Of a stretch of DNA of 64,000 bases, positions 45,321-58,959 are shown in pieces. Numbering within the stretch: the first letter of the stretch is position 1; each line of letters starts with the position of its first letter. The notes beneath the pieces were generated by a model. That model ran no database searches. It saw nothing but the letters and a program-made list of their open reading frames with translations, and was not told the origin of the DNA. This DNA comes from Dastarcus helophoroides. Taxonomy: Eukaryota; Arthropoda; Insecta; Coleoptera; Bothrideridae. Location of the stretch: assembly GCA_028583605.1 (NCBI GenBank), contig CM053329.1, positions 6,262,001-6,326,000 on the forward strand, written 5' to 3'. The translations under genes and the position numbers were made by a program.

Positions 45321-46745
45321 AAATTGTTCACATTCTCTTACAACAAAGAAGTATTCCCTAACTGAAAGGAATCTGGTAGGGTGCAGCCTCTCCCTAAAAA
45401 GAGGAAAAGGAATCTGGCTAATAACTATCGCCCTATATCTTTGTTGGCCCGTTATATCTAAAGTGATGGAAATGGTTATGAACATCGACATTCTCAAATA
45501 TCTGGAGGAGAATAGAATTATCCCGCACAGGCAATACGGTTTCAGACAACAACGCTAAACTTGCGATCTACTGGCGTATGTGACTCATATCTGTAACTCG
45601 CTATGAAAGAACATGGTGAGGCTAGGATTGTGGCATTGGATATCTCAAAGGCCTTTGACCGAGTCTGGCATCGATCCCTGCTCGACAATTTACCAGCTCA
45701 TGGTCTCCCTCCTAGACTTGTCATTTGATAACCAATTTTCTCGCTGATAGATCTGTTCAGGTCGACGTCAATGGCATCTACTCCGAGGCATTTGTAATTA
45801 AGAGGTTTTTTCAGTCTCCTACTCTGTTTTTGTTACACATAAACAATCTCTTAGTTTCAACTTCCAATCCTTTATACAGCTACGCAGATGATAGTAGCTT
45901 GGTGTCATCTTTTTCTTTCGACAAAGCATTATCAGTCGCTGCTTCAGATGGACTAAGGAAACAGCAGCTAATGATAATTAATCGGCATCTCGAAATCAGT
46001 CTGGAATGGGGTAAGGAAAATCTGGTCAGCTACGACGCTTCAGAAACTCAGTCCGCGGTTTTCTATCAGAAAAGATCAAATTATAATACGACAAACATAC
46101 TAATGGACGGTAAAATTCTCCCGATAGAATCTAATCTATCTATCCTAGGAGTGAATGTGAGCACTATCTTCTCTTGGAACGATCATGCGCGCTATTGCCA
46201 AGTCCGCCTCTCAGAAGCTAGGATTTTTTTTAGAGCTAAAAAGTACTTTACATCTCATCAGCTACTCACACTATATAAAGCTCAACTTAGGTCAAAACTA
46301 GAATACAGTTCTTACCTTTGGAGTTCAGCCCCAAATCACAATTTAACTCTTTTGAATTCAATTCAAAGAAGAGCGATCGACTAATTGATGACGAGAGTTT
46401 GACCGATTCTCTCAAGATACTAGAGCACAGACTGATGATTTGTGATTTATATCTTTTCCACAAGTTTTATCATGGGAGATGCTCGCTGGAATTATTAGGA
46501 TTGATCCCCCAAGAACAAGATTTTTGAGGCATAAAAGACAGTCGAAGAAAGCAAATTCCTGTGCGGTCCAGCTTGGCACAGTGAGGACTTCTATCTACGG
46601 AAGCTTCCAAGCTATGGAACTCATTACTGAACGGAATTTTTTCCAAAAAGTACAACCTATTTTTATTTAAGAAGGCGGTTCATCGCCATCTATCCTTGCT
46701 TCCGTACTTCAATGCTTTGAAGTCATAATGGGATTGCCCTTTGCG
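45321..46745 (+). pseudogene. Non-LTR retrotransposon (Jockey/CR1-like), reverse transcriptase part
   Basis: Resumes as KLFTFSYNKEVFP, then SGRVQPLPKKRKRNLANNYR and PISLL, then IVALDISKAFDRVWHRSLLD with the first catalytic Asp. The longest uninterrupted frame, 45725-46384 (219 codons), contains YSYADDSSLVSS with the YADD catalytic motif and the thumb region through YLWSSAP and LLNSIQRRA. The conserved RGVPQGS block is damaged (RFFQSP). The C-terminal segment continues in another frame to about 46728. Stops at several points show it is inactive. Confidence 0.85.
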
Positions 46746-46749
46746 AGTG

Positions 46750-49700
46750 GATTAAACTTTAAAAAAAAACTCAAACAATAAGTCCCTTTATATTTACACT
46801 TTTTTCAGTGAGTTTGTGACCTATCATTCAAATTGTTTGCAAAAAGGTTAGCCTAACTGTAAAACAGTCACTTGGGACAGGAATGCATCAAAAGCATGCA
46901 AGATAAACTCGTACTAAAAGATCGTCCTGTTGTTTTTGAGTTAGTTGTTTTCGCGTTCGATTTTTTGACTTTGTAATATATTCTGACTTAAATGATTTCA
47001 GAATTTACATTGTACGTGCATCTAAAATTCCAAATATCTACTCAATAAGTAATATACGCATACGTATATAAATTACCTATCACGGCAAACAACAAATATT
47101 GGTTAAAAGATTTTATAAGAGAATTTTTAGGTGAGTATTTGAAACTTGCATGTCTATGAAAAATAAAATCAAGGAATTATAAAAATGAAAACCTAGAAAA
47201 CAAATTTACGATAAACTGGTTAAACTTTGCAAAATAACAAATCTGGAAGAGGATTATTTCGTAAAGAAATCAAATAGATTTTAAATTCGAGGAAGATGTA
47301 TTTACACCAACGTTATGGTATTATGAATTGATGTTATTCACAGTTGATCAAGAAACACCAATTGATCTCATATGCAATATGGCTGAAGGAAAAACTGAAG
47401 AAGAGGAAGTGAATAGACGTGAAACTGAGGACTATTTACTCAAATAAAATAATTCGAATGATGTCAGTAATACGAATATCTTATTATTCAAGGTGTAGTG
47501 CTTATTATTACATCGTATATAATAAAATTAAAAACCTACTAAATACCACGTGGAGCCAAAATTGTGCTAGTAAAATATTCTTTTTTTTTTAATATATCAC
47601 CTTGCCACTAAACTTTTGTATCTGTATTAAAATATTTTGTGTATTTTTAACGACTAAATTTGACAGATAATAAAGCTTTTGTTTTGGGCATTTTATTGTA
47701 TGTTTATAATGAAGATGTTGCGTATGAAGTTCGCTGTTTTTTAAAATCAGATGAGTAGATAGATAAAACAATGTAGATTATGCTTTAAGGCAGTATGTAG
47801 AATCCGAAATAATGCAGCTAGCAGATCAAAATAATTTTCTGAAACGTTTCCTGCCCGAGATATTTTATAATTAAATGCTTATTTCAAAGGAAAGATCTCT
47901 TTAAAAAAATCTTCAATTAATTAATGTGCTTCATTACCTAGAAAAAATCTCTGTATCGTTATTGTCTGGAAAATATATGAAAATGCTATGAACCGCTTAA
48001 ATTTCGAATCTTTAAAATAATACCACGTAGACTGGAGTAAATAATTTCTATAGCAAGAAATAGCTCCCTCCAAGTGATAGTAGAGAACTCGTTTACATAA
48101 TAGGCATTTTCAGGCAGTAATTCAATTCAATTATAATATAAGTGATTGGAAATTGGTATTACATATAGATGGAAAATTACCTGTCGAAAACACAAATTCA
48201 TCTTGATGCAATAAATAATGCACATTCAAAGAATATATGAAATGAACTACAAAATTTGCTGTAAAATAATTTCAATGCCGTGTTCCCTGGGTAAATTAAT
48301 TTGAATTAAGTGCAGTGCGGTGGAGAAAAATGTTAACTATGAGAGTATATTCTTGAAATAAGTATTAGTGATTTAAATTTAGTGTGAAAGTAGATTACTT
48401 TACACCCAACATCTTCTTGAGTTGCACAGACAAAAATTTTGTTTCCATATAACGAAATGCTATTATTTTCTGTCATCTTAACTAAATTATATACAACTGG
48501 ACTCTTCTGTGTCAAAAATTTATAGAAATTGAGTTTGAGATTACAAAATATTACATAATGTAAAAAGCTAACACATACTCAGGACTTGCTTTCTATTTTT
48601 TCTTTAAAAACTATCATCAATGGTAGCAAACCATCCACTTTAGAAGTCACACAAAAGTTACTTCGATTTCATAGACAAACATGTAAACTATATAATGGAG
48701 CAAACATAATATGTTATTTTAGATGAGGAAGTCTTTATTTTACATTTTGTTTTAATTATCTCCAAATTACAAATTTTGGTTTGTACGCTAAGCAATAACT
48801 TATTGACATTACATGGCACCCTGATCTTTAAATGTGATATCCATATTATTTATTTAGCCTGCTTCAAATCCCAAAAATCTTATTTTAAACCCTATACAAA
48901 AATTTAATGAAACTATTAAACACTATGGTCTTCAAACCTGATATCCCTATTTTCCATTAAGGGTCATTAAGAAACTTTATAGTTGCACTAAGCTTTTTTC
49001 CAATCCAATATTAGCGTCCAGAAACTATTTGCACGTGTAAGCTACTCACGTTTGCCCTAAAATCGAAGTTTAATAAAGGTGGGCACCAAACAAAACAAAA
49101 AGCGATCTAATTAAACTATTAAAGAACTGATTGATTTACAGCAATTCGAATCGAATGGCGTAATGGAGCGATATAACAAAGTTTACTTAGTTTTAAGCTA
49201 TCCAAAGTTTTCGTTGGAACTTTAAAGAAAATCAGCTCTAAGGTAATTTAACACATTGCCTTTAGCAAGCATTTGGTAAAATTCGGATAGTTGCACGCAT
49301 TTAAAAGTCAAACTTTGAGTTTATTTTCTTATTGTATATTTCATTATTAAAATATTTCCTTGATATAGGTATTATATCTTTGTGTGTAATAATATTGAAT
49401 ATTAGATTGAAGCTTGCTTTGAAATACCGATAATATTGTTTGATGTATAGACCTCATTCGCCAACGATAATGATCTTATATAATGTCTTTCATTAAAGGA
49501 TATTGACTATAACTATCTTATATGATTTACAGAAAGCTGCTTAGCAAATACTACTAATTAAACCATTAGATTAAATACTTAGTGTAATGGAGCCAGTTAA
49601 TAGAGGGTACTTGCCGATTTTAGGGCTTCTATCCACAATTATGCAGAGCATAAGCCAAATTTAAGACCGATAAATTAATTTCTTGTAACATTACGACCCT

Positions 49701-49830
49701 TTCCTAAATATCTACAAAATTCCATAAAAACAGACACACTTAATATGAGCATCTATGAATATTTTTATAGAAAAATTGTGTTTTAAATATCTAATTTTTG
49801 TAAAGCATTTGCTAAAATAACTCATATAAC
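46750..49830. other. Intergenic, no gene seen
   Basis: Three kilobases of AT-rich DNA with no frame longer than about 60 codons and no repeat pair that I could recognise. Confidence 0.5.
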
Positions 49831-49834
49831 TAGT

Positions 49835-50870
49835 CCTAGTCTATATAAACATATGTGGTAAAACGCTTCGTTTCCGAGTTACAGGGTGTGGAAGCTTAGT
49901 TCCTGATTATAGTTTTTAATTAATAGTTGCGTAACGTGTACAGATAATTGAATGAACTTTGGTACAACTCCATACCCTTTCGTGTTCTTTCCGAAAATTT
50001 AAAAACTAACTAATACAAGGGATCAGTGGCGGGTATATCATGGGGGGCGGTTCTTGAAACGTGTCTTATTTATTTTGTTCGCTCTTTTGTAGCAATCTTC
50101 TAACAAAAATTTGCTAATAAAAAACATTTTTACATAAAAAGGGTACTTTTACCAAAATTTGATATTGTCAGCAGTTTGTCAGATTTTCATATCTCGATGT
50201 ATTAAAAACGCTGGCCCAAAAATATCAAATGGAGCACATAGTTGGCATTGGAATTAAAGGAAATAAATTGCATTGACATTTCCATGTTTTCTTGTCACCA
50301 CTTGGCCACTTTGGGCAATTTCTCTAAACAAAAGCTAATGTTCTTAAATTTGTTACTTGTTAAATATTTACGAAACATTTTTTTAATTTAAATATTAGTC
50401 AAAAATAATTTTTTTGTTAAGTACATTTTAGCTAATAAACACATCATAGCTTTTCCTTCAGTTCAAAGCCAACTATGTGTTACATTCGACATTTTTGGGT
50501 AAGCGTTTTTTATGCATCGAGATATAAAGATGCATTTTACTCGGAAACTTTTGAAAATATCGAATTTTAAAAAAAGTACCTTTTTTACGTAATAATGTTG
50601 GTTGTTTATATTTTTGCTACAAAACTGCAAGAAAAGTGCACACAAAATAAATAAAGCATGATTTAAACACTGTCCTCTCTGGATATACTCGCAACTGGTT
50701 AGTATGAAGTTGTGCTAAATATCATTTAATTATTTGTACACGTTTCGCAACTATTAATCAAAAACTATAATCAGGAACTAACTTTCCACGCCCTGTAACT
50801 CGGCAACGAACCGTCTTACGGTATATGTTTATACAGATTTTTCGCCTTATTTTGTATAATAATTAATAAT
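49835..50870. mobile_element. Palindromic element, about 1 kb
   Basis: The left arm (GTCTATATAAACATATGTGG, CGAGTTACAGGGTGTGGAAG, CCTGATTATAGTTTTTAATT) is repeated inverted at 50735-50860. The inner parts also pair: GCACATAGTTGGCATT near 50234 with AAAGCCAACTATGTGT near 50464, and ATCTCGATG near 50192 with CATCGAGAT near 50515. The whole element is close to one hairpin. No coding. Confidence 0.75.
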
Positions 50871-50876
50871 AAATAT

Positions 50877-51158
50877 TGTTGCGTGTTACTGGTTCGATAA
50901 TTAAAACCCCATGAATTGTAAACACTTTATTTCAGGCTTATTTCAGAACACAACTATGATTAACTGAACTATCTAACCATCTGATTATCTGACTACCTGA
51001 CCATCTGACTCCCTGACCGACTGTCGAGGGAAAGGCGACCGCGTATTTATACCGCTCCAGGCTTCCTGATCTCGAACAGATCGGGCTCGTGCAATAGGGG
51101 AAATTCTAGAACATCTATCTGCCGTATGATTCATTCTCGCGGCCGCTTCCCATTAACA
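50877..51158 (-). mobile_element. Solo LTR of an LTR retrotransposon
   Basis: Read on the minus strand it begins TGTTAATGGG and ends ACACGCAACA (TG...CA). It contains a TATAAATAC box (about 51041-51049), AGTCAGATGG-like repeats downstream of it, and AATAAAGTG near the 3' end. Its composition is much less AT-rich than the flanks. The order of signals fits an LTR with U3, R and U5. No internal region or second LTR is present. A clean target duplication was not seen. Confidence 0.7.
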
Positions 51159-51159
51159 A

Positions 51160-52900
51160 ATGCTTTCAGAAAGTTCCTTACACTACACAATCACTAACAC
51201 AAATTTTACCCCTTCAGCTTTTTACAATATTTACACAATTAAAGAACTTCCTAAAAATTACATCCGACAGGACAGCTTTTGTGAAGGCCAAACAAATTAT
51301 TGCATACCTGCATTTGAATATTTCATGAGCGTTACACTAAAAATCTTTCCAAGCTTTTATTTACTGGCATCTTCAGAAGCCTCAAGAAAGGATTGAAATA
51401 TATGGGCTTATAAATATAAGTGCTTCCTGAATGGGACACCTCATGCGATGTAATGCGTTTAATTTATTTTAGTAAAATAAAGTGTTTAAAGACACCGTAT
51501 TTTTATTTAAATCGGCAACATGTGAGAGTATTAAAGAACACAAAAATCTTATGATAGAATAATATGTAAGTTACAAAATTAAATGTAACAGTATAACTAA
51601 AAAAATCTTATAATATATTTAGTATACTTTGGTGATACTGGGAAATTAACGGTATTGAACTCAGTATTGCTAGTTAAGATTTGAACAGATTAAGAGCAAA
51701 GTAAGTCGTCTTTATAGTTTAAAACTGAAATTTTGTTAACATCTCAGCTTCACGCTTGAATTCAAAATAAATGTTTACACTTGACCATCGAAATGCTTAG
51801 TTCATGGAATACATTTTTAATTCTGGCAATTTCGTTGAATTGATTTTAATATTAGAAAAAATTCCAAATTTCAGTCTTAAAATCAAAGGGAAAGGTAAGT
51901 TGAAAATTTCACTTTAAATTCGAAATTTAAGATTTTTTTCAAATTTTGAACAATATCGAGTTTTTATATTACCAGACTATTCTTCATTACAATCATATAT
52001 CTACTGTCATCTTTGGATACAATATAGTGTCTTCCCAAAGGTAACAAGAGGAGGGCTACTTAGAGGAATATGAAACTCATGAAAAAGATATTCCTTCCAC
52101 AACAACTGCAGTAATACTTGAACAATTCGGTGTGGTACCAAAGTTTTTAACCAGAATTATCGCTATGATGTAAGGCCGGATTTGCGACGTGACTGTGTAT
52201 CTTCCCAGCATGTTTTATCTCTACGTTCTTCACCATACTTTCCTTCTTAGGTACTTTTTAAATTGAATATAAACTACTACTTGATAATAAATCGTGTATT
52301 TTTAAAACGCGCGTTTGAGAAACGCGCGCATTGTTGTTATATATTGTGTGGTCTAAACATCAACGAATGAGTCGTATTGGGTTGCATTCCAGGCCCGTGG
52401 AGGCCATACTTTTTGTGAGTAACCCTGTACATAAAATGATACAAATATCAAATTAAAAACGGCTAAACAATAAATCCTTTAAAAGTGAAAAATGTTACAC
52501 CAGATTTATGTCCTGAAATGAAATAAATAACTCGTTGCGTCGAAAGGGATTTATGACTTGAATAACAAAAATTAAAAATTCTGCGTTACAGATGGCTCCA
52601 GCAAGGCTGTGCGGCATTTACAATTCAAAGAGAAATTTGCTGGTAAAGCAGCAACACGTTAAACGGAGGAAACACAAGACGTCTCCTACTATTCACCAAC
52701 TGTTGCCATAAATCTTTCCTTCCGTTGCTTCGCCCAATAATCAAGCCTTTCTTGGCTTACTCGATAGGTGAAACGTCACTGCTGTCTGACATGTCAATAA
52801 CCAATGTCGGAATTCAAATTTCTAATGAAGGAAAGATCTGATGAAAATGGACGGAGAATCAGGTCCTCTGGGAGGAATTCTCAGGTCCGGTTTATCCAAT
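51160..52900. other. Intergenic, no gene seen
   Basis: AT-rich with a CpG hairpin at 52309-52327 and a more balanced stretch at 52580-52890 without a recognisable frame. Confidence 0.5.
52309..52327. repeat. CpG-rich hairpin
   Basis: GCGCGTTT, loop GAG, AAACGCGC; unusual in this AT-rich context. Confidence 0.7.
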
Positions 52901-52929
52901 TTTTAATTTTCGTTTTCACAGAAAAAACC

Positions 52930-54900
52930 GATTTATTTTAAATTTCGACTTTTTTGATAATTTTTATATAAAAACAAATCGCCTGTGTTCTAACTTGTTT
53001 TTGAAAATTTTGACTTTTTTGACAATCTTAACCTTTTTTTAATTACCGATGCTACTGAAAATGTCGAGTTATTTCAAAATACCAACCATTTGAAAATTCC
53101 TAACGTTCTTGAAAAACTCAATTTTTATTCAAAAATTACGACCCTATAAAAATGTTTGACAATTTAAAATTCAAAATTTTCTCGAATGATTTATATGTAT
53201 TTAAATCTCGACTGCCAAAATTTTGACTAATGACTTGCACTTAATATGGTACCGCTCTTCCCGAAATTTAACTTTATTAAAAAGTCACACCCCATTTAAA
53301 ATTTTCATTATTTTTTGAAAAATTTGTCTTTATCTCAAAGTATTGAATTTTTCAAAAGAGGTCGATTTTTTTGTATACCACGACTGTTGCGTTGGTCATG
53401 CTTTGCTCTATTATCGGATCATACCAACAAACAAAAAAAAAAACTTTTTTCACCAAATCAGTTGTGAGATGAATTTTTGGATACAGGAGAGCTTTCTGTA
53501 GGCGATAATAACATTTGATACATTTTAAATTGCGATAAACTCCAAAATTTGTAATTGAAAAGGAGTGTCAATCTGTATAAATGTCTGTTATCGCGCAACA
53601 AGTCACAATTCTTAACCGATTTTTTCCAGTCTTATTTCTATTAATCCAGATCCTATTGATTTTTTAAATGATTGGTTCCATAGTTTAAATTTTATTAAAA
53701 AATGACATAGTTTATTAAAGAAAAATCAAATTTAGGAATCTGAGTCTCTTAAAACTTGTTGACATATTGCAGGTCAAGTTCGTCTTAAATACAGCGCAAA
53801 AAGTTGCCCTTTTAATGTAATTCGCGTCCTTTCTCCAGAAAACTTAATTTCAAGAAAAGTTTTTTCTTTTCATTTGATAGAAATTGTTTTGAGATTCTTG
53901 TTTAAATGACGGTGAAATTATGACAAGCATTTTAAAATCACACTTCTAGATTATTTATTTTAGAAAAACATTTTTTTTTCGGTTTTGTCATTGGACATCG
54001 GAACTGTTATGTGTTGAGAAATATTTTTTAAGAAACGCATATGGCATAAGGTATGTTTATGTGAGGAATAGCTTTGGAGACAAAAGTAGATTTTTCTGTT
54101 GAGCTTAAAGACAAACTTTCTGCGCTTGTGAAAAAATGTAAGTGCAAATTGTAAAACTATTTACCGTGATAAGCACCTTGAGTTTAACCAAACCTTTTTA
54201 ATGACATTTTTAAAGAACGATTTTTTCTGGAAATTTTGACTATTGTGCTAATTTGTTCTTTGTGAAAACTTTCAATTTTTTGAACATTTTGACACAAAGT
54301 TTCGACTTTTCTAACATTTCGAAGCTTTTTTTTAAGATTTTAATTTTTTTTTTTTTTGGAATGCGATTATTTGTAAATATATTTTTTTTAAATGTCAAAC
54401 TTTATTTAAGATTTTGATTATTTTTCAAAGTTTTGATTCTTTTGAAAAATTCAAAATTATTTTTTCTTTTCAAACCGATTTTTTCAGTCTCGAATTTCAT
54501 GTAAATTGACCGCTTCTTAAAACATTGTACTTCTGTTTTGAAAATTTGGGCTTCTGAGAAATTATTTTTTTTTAAATCTGTCCCTTTTTGGAATTTTCTA
54601 CTCCTACTAAAATTTTCACGTTTTCTAAAAATTTCGACTTTTTATAATCAAAATATAGACTTTGCCACAAAGTATCGATTTGTTCAAAATTTCGACATTT
54701 TTTGCAAAACTTCAACCTTATTTCAAAATTTTGTTACTTTTTCCTGAATCTCTAAAATTTTTTAAATTTGGCTTTTCGAAAAATCCGGCTTCTTCTTATG
54801 AAAAACTTATTTTGTATGATGCAGAAACAGATATATTTTTTAAGAATACAATCTTTACAAAAGTGATTAGAACATCAATTGGATCATCAAGAAATTTTGA
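52930..54900. repeat. Cryptically simple AT-rich tract
   Basis: Dense short phrases such as AAAATTTCGAC, TTTTGAAAATTTTGAC and TTTCGACTTTTT, like the interiors of the elements at 22-25 and 26-29 kb. I could not find matching element ends here. The open frames in it are not genes. Confidence 0.55.
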
Positions 54901-54949
54901 CAAGAAAAATACATAGAGCTACTTGCAGTAGAGTTTGTTCTTCGTTGTG

Positions 54950-57640
54950 ATTTATCGTACAAAATCAGTTTAGTAATTGATGCAGTGATGGGTATAAATT
55001 TTTACTTTTGAACCCCAGGAACCTGTGTGGATGTCCTTCAGCAGCAAAGTGTTATTTCCTTTTTTTTTGCTTCCCTTTTTTTTTAATTGAATAGTAGGTG
55101 CACTAGTAAATCGTAGGGGTCCTCGGCCCTGAAATAATTTTCTAACAATTATTCTCGGCCGAAGGTTGTTCAAATTTTTCCATGAAAGCACTACAATTAC
55201 GTCCCTTTTTAGAAGTCTCAATCAAACTTATTTACTCCCAAATTATGGACTTCTTCCCTTTTTATGATTTTCTTGTCTGAATTAATCTCAATACCGCCAG
55301 TAGTGGACATGAAAATGTTAATTGATTTAAGATCGAAATTAACTTTTAAATCACAGTTGAAAATAATTTTTAAAGTAATAACACTCGACAATTTCCTTCC
55401 ATTGCTCGTCATATTCTAGATAATATGCTAGATTCATTATTCCGTTGTTTCTAACGGAAGTTGCTATGATATTGTGAAATTAATATAACTTTGATTTTAA
55501 GGCAATGCGATTATATTACTCTGCATGCAATAACTGATAATTGGATATAATTAGAATTACAAATGTTATTTATAAACTTTTAAGGTAAATTCTTTTGGGT
55601 GCTGTGATCTATTTTCAATGTTTCGAGACTCAAATTATTTGTGACTGAGTCGCATCCACCGTTATGAACATATTTCTGATAATCTTATAAACTCATATTT
55701 GTGGCTTGCTTCACACTTGCGGCAGCATATCCTCATCCAAGCTTTAAGAAGCAGTCTAGCTATAAAGTTCACCTCATAACTTGGGTGTATCTGAAGAAGC
55801 TTGAAGCTTAGTTAGTGGTGCCACACCTTAGTACTGGTGGTAGTACACGGAGTACTGGTCGAGCTAGCAATAGTAGTGGTACTTGGGCAAAGTATTGAAA
55901 GAGGAAGCCATTATTAATAATAAAACTTACTTACAAAAGACTGCAACAGCTTTTTAACTAAAGAGAAATAGTTTCTTAAATTAGTTTATGTTACTTATAA
56001 AAGATTAAATTTGAACCAATAAAAAATAATTATCAGCACATTTGAACTTCTATAAATATTTAATAGTTTTGCCAACGAAAATTGGCTAACCTCCAATCAG
56101 GCACCTTTGTTCGGTGCCTTGTTTCTAAGCTTCTTATAAAACATCTCGGATATTTTGTTATCGTCTTTGCAACAAACTGATCCGGAGTGAGATGTTGACA
56201 TGTACAATATACTGCAAGCTTTATAGTGTATTGTTTTGATCAGTAACATCAGTGGTAGTCGATCTGGAGAAAGGAAACTTGTTTTGCACATGAACGAATA
56301 AAGGAAGCGATGTAGCATTACGTATACTTTGATGTTTTATAACACAAAGAGCCAAAGAGCAAATGAAAGGTGAACCTATGGAATATCCGCCTAGACTCAT
56401 AGAGACATCTTTCTGGTTGAAAAGATTTGTTTAGAAATGCTTCTATTTAAATTTCCGGTGCAGTAGGAGAATTTTGACGAGATAAAAACTTCCGCTATAC
56501 AATAAAATGACTATAGTCTTTGACGTACGGGCGCAAGGTTATAATAATTAATCGATAAAAACGCAATAACATAAAATTGAGAATCCTATATTGCGTTTCT
56601 AACATCCTGTTATCTTAAAATTTACAAAATTAAATATCATATGGGAGTAGGATAGTTTGGAGACAGCTTTCCGACATCTTATTATCTTTGCGATTCGCAA
56701 GGTAAGTTAACTGAAATGTTTTGTTTGTTGTTGAAGTAATTTGCCAGGAAACATAACGATCGTAGGGATCGTAAGAAATAAATGTACAGCAATAGATTAC
56801 CCGGTGCAAGAAGGTTAAGCGAAATCAGGATATAGCTGCAGTAGATCACGAGGCTAGTGTAGTGTAAAGGGTGCCGGACAGTTTCCAATCCAATAATCGC
56901 GGCGTGCTTGTCGCCTGTAACCGACTTTGCAGCCTTAAGACAAATAACTTGCCAGACTCTTGCTGAAAACTGATTACCTTTATTCCAGATCCGAAAAAAA
57001 GCAGCTGTCTCAAGAAGCAAAATTGTCCTATAAAGATTCATATATGGATTCCAAAATATTAGTTAAAGAAAATAAAAATCAGCCAATAGTTAATCGGGCT
57101 CACACAATGAGTGTTTCGTACTACAGTAAATCATTTTTATTTATGTATGAACACTAAGATCTTATACAAATTTTCTTGTGTGATAATTAAACAATAAAGA
57201 AATTATCTATTTTCAAATACACACTTTTTCTACAGTCAATCGAAACATTTATGGAATCAGTAATTGTGTTGCCAAAGTCAAAAGAATCACTGGCAATTCG
57301 CACTAACACAGTTTGTGAGATCGCCTCGGATCGAGCTAGAATTTTCAGTTCTCACCGCAATTACTGCCTTAGTCGTAATTAATAAACCTATACTCCTATA
57401 CCTATACTGACTCTTCAGCTAAATAAGTGAAACCCTATCAATTAAAAATAAGACTGACACCTAACAATTCAAAAAACTCATGCAAGATCAATGGAATACA
57501 TATTTAGACATGGTAATATCCATGGCTAGCATTTCATCGGTAACAATGTCTATGATTCTGCCACATAAGTACACCTGCAGCATACAAAATGCTGAAGTTT
57601 TTTACTGCGGTAATAAAAGCTACATACGTGGAATGTGGAT
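54950..57640. other. Intergenic, no gene seen
   Basis: AT-rich. A 119-codon minus frame at 56682-57041 has no recognisable features and is not called. Confidence 0.5.
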
Positions 57641-57644
57641 TCGA

Positions 57645-58460
57645 GGTAAGTTGCCCAGAGTTTAGGCCAGCACTTAGGCCACCCTTTCCGGGCCCTGTGA
57701 TTGAGGTGTCCTTGGTCATTAATTCAGCCATCCAATCTTGTTGAGAAGCTGAATAACGTCGCTTGGATGCGCTTCTCTCAAACTGACCACACTAGGCCAA
57801 AAGTCCCCCAGCGTGGATCCTCTGATTGATGCTAGTGCCGGGCAGTGACACATCACATGCTCTATACTCTCATCTTCTCCTAAAGACCCCCTACAACTCG
57901 GGTCGTTTTTTAATTCCCATTCTGTGGAGTAGTTTGTTTAATCGACAGTGACCTGACCAATTCCCCACAAGTTTCCTGAGATTATTTCTTAAAAGCTGCA
58001 GGAATAATTTGGCCATTTCCCCGCATGGCGTTTTAATGAATGTGTAAGTATGTGCCCATTGGGCTTTGTATTTACGATGGATTTCTTCGTTAAGCAGGGA
58101 TCTTACAGTTGATCTATCCAAGAAAAGGATTATTTCTGGTCCAACGAATTATCCCTCCGAACCCTTCCTTGCCAGTTTGTCAGCGCGTTCGTTTCCGTCT
58201 TTTCCAGAATGTCCTTTGATCCATATTAGATCAATTGCATTCTCCTGTGATAGACCTTCTAAAGCTAGGTGGCAGTGCCATACCAGCACTGAGTTTGTTT
58301 TCACATTTCTCAGAACCTTCAGGGCTGCCTGGCTGTCCGTCTTTATTTGGATATATTTTCCTGTAATGTTTAGGTGCGTCATTTGTTCGGTACTAATGCC
58401 CAACATCTCGGCTTGGAAGATTGTTGAGTATTTATCTAACTTAATACGTAAGTATTGGAA
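57645..58460 (-). pseudogene. LINE relic with RNase H and zinc-tail regions
   Basis: On the minus strand, RIKLDKYSTIFQAEMLGIST (E of the RNase H active site), IQIKTDSQAALKVLRN (second Asp) and IWIKGHSGKDGNERADKLAR (last Asp) form a type I RNase H domain. The first catalytic Asp lies outside the preserved part. After a shift comes LVGNWSGHCRLNKLLHRMGI, then the CRGC/CHCP tail (decayed). The last 350 bases are the same family as 44951-45320. Both copies end at the same place (GGCAAC on the minus strand). Confidence 0.85.
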
Positions 58461-58959
58461 AAAAATGACTTAAAAGGTATAATTTGGATATATGTTGGGC
58501 ATCATGGGAATTTCAACTCCAACCAGTACCTTGCACAAAAAGATACTCCCCCAATGCTTAAAATTACGATCGCTTCCTAGGTTAAGAGTCGGTATAGCAA
58601 AAAAACAAATCGCCAGAAGATATCTTAAAGATAATATAACAGGATCGACTGAAGAAAGTTAGCGATTATAAAAAGAATTCCAGGAATGGAGATATCCATA
58701 AATTGATCATGACCAGCTGTTAGCGTTCAATTCAGCCAGAATGAATAAATGAACATATGTAGACTATAAAACTTTTCACTTTATTACTTTGCAGTTGTAC
58801 GGCGTGAAAACTATTTCACAAATTAGGAGGTTCTTGTAGAAATAAAATTATTTTCAACACAAATATAAGGTCTGACCAAATTGTTAACAGAATTGTAAAT
58901 ATATCTTTCGTTCCTTTGGGCAAAAAACACAAAAAACATAAAAAAATTATTGAAATAAC

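Noticed and set aside
52360..52430. Possible transposon end near ACCCTGTACATAA
   Set aside because: The GTTACTCACAAAAAGT-like end has no partner end that I could find.
54538..54916. Phe/Lys-rich overlapping open frames
   Set aside because: Low-complexity AT-rich tract; overlapping frames with the same biased composition.
56682..57041. Minus-strand open frame of 119 codons
   Set aside because: No recognisable motif, no splice or homology support; hydrophobic runs are expected by chance in this composition.
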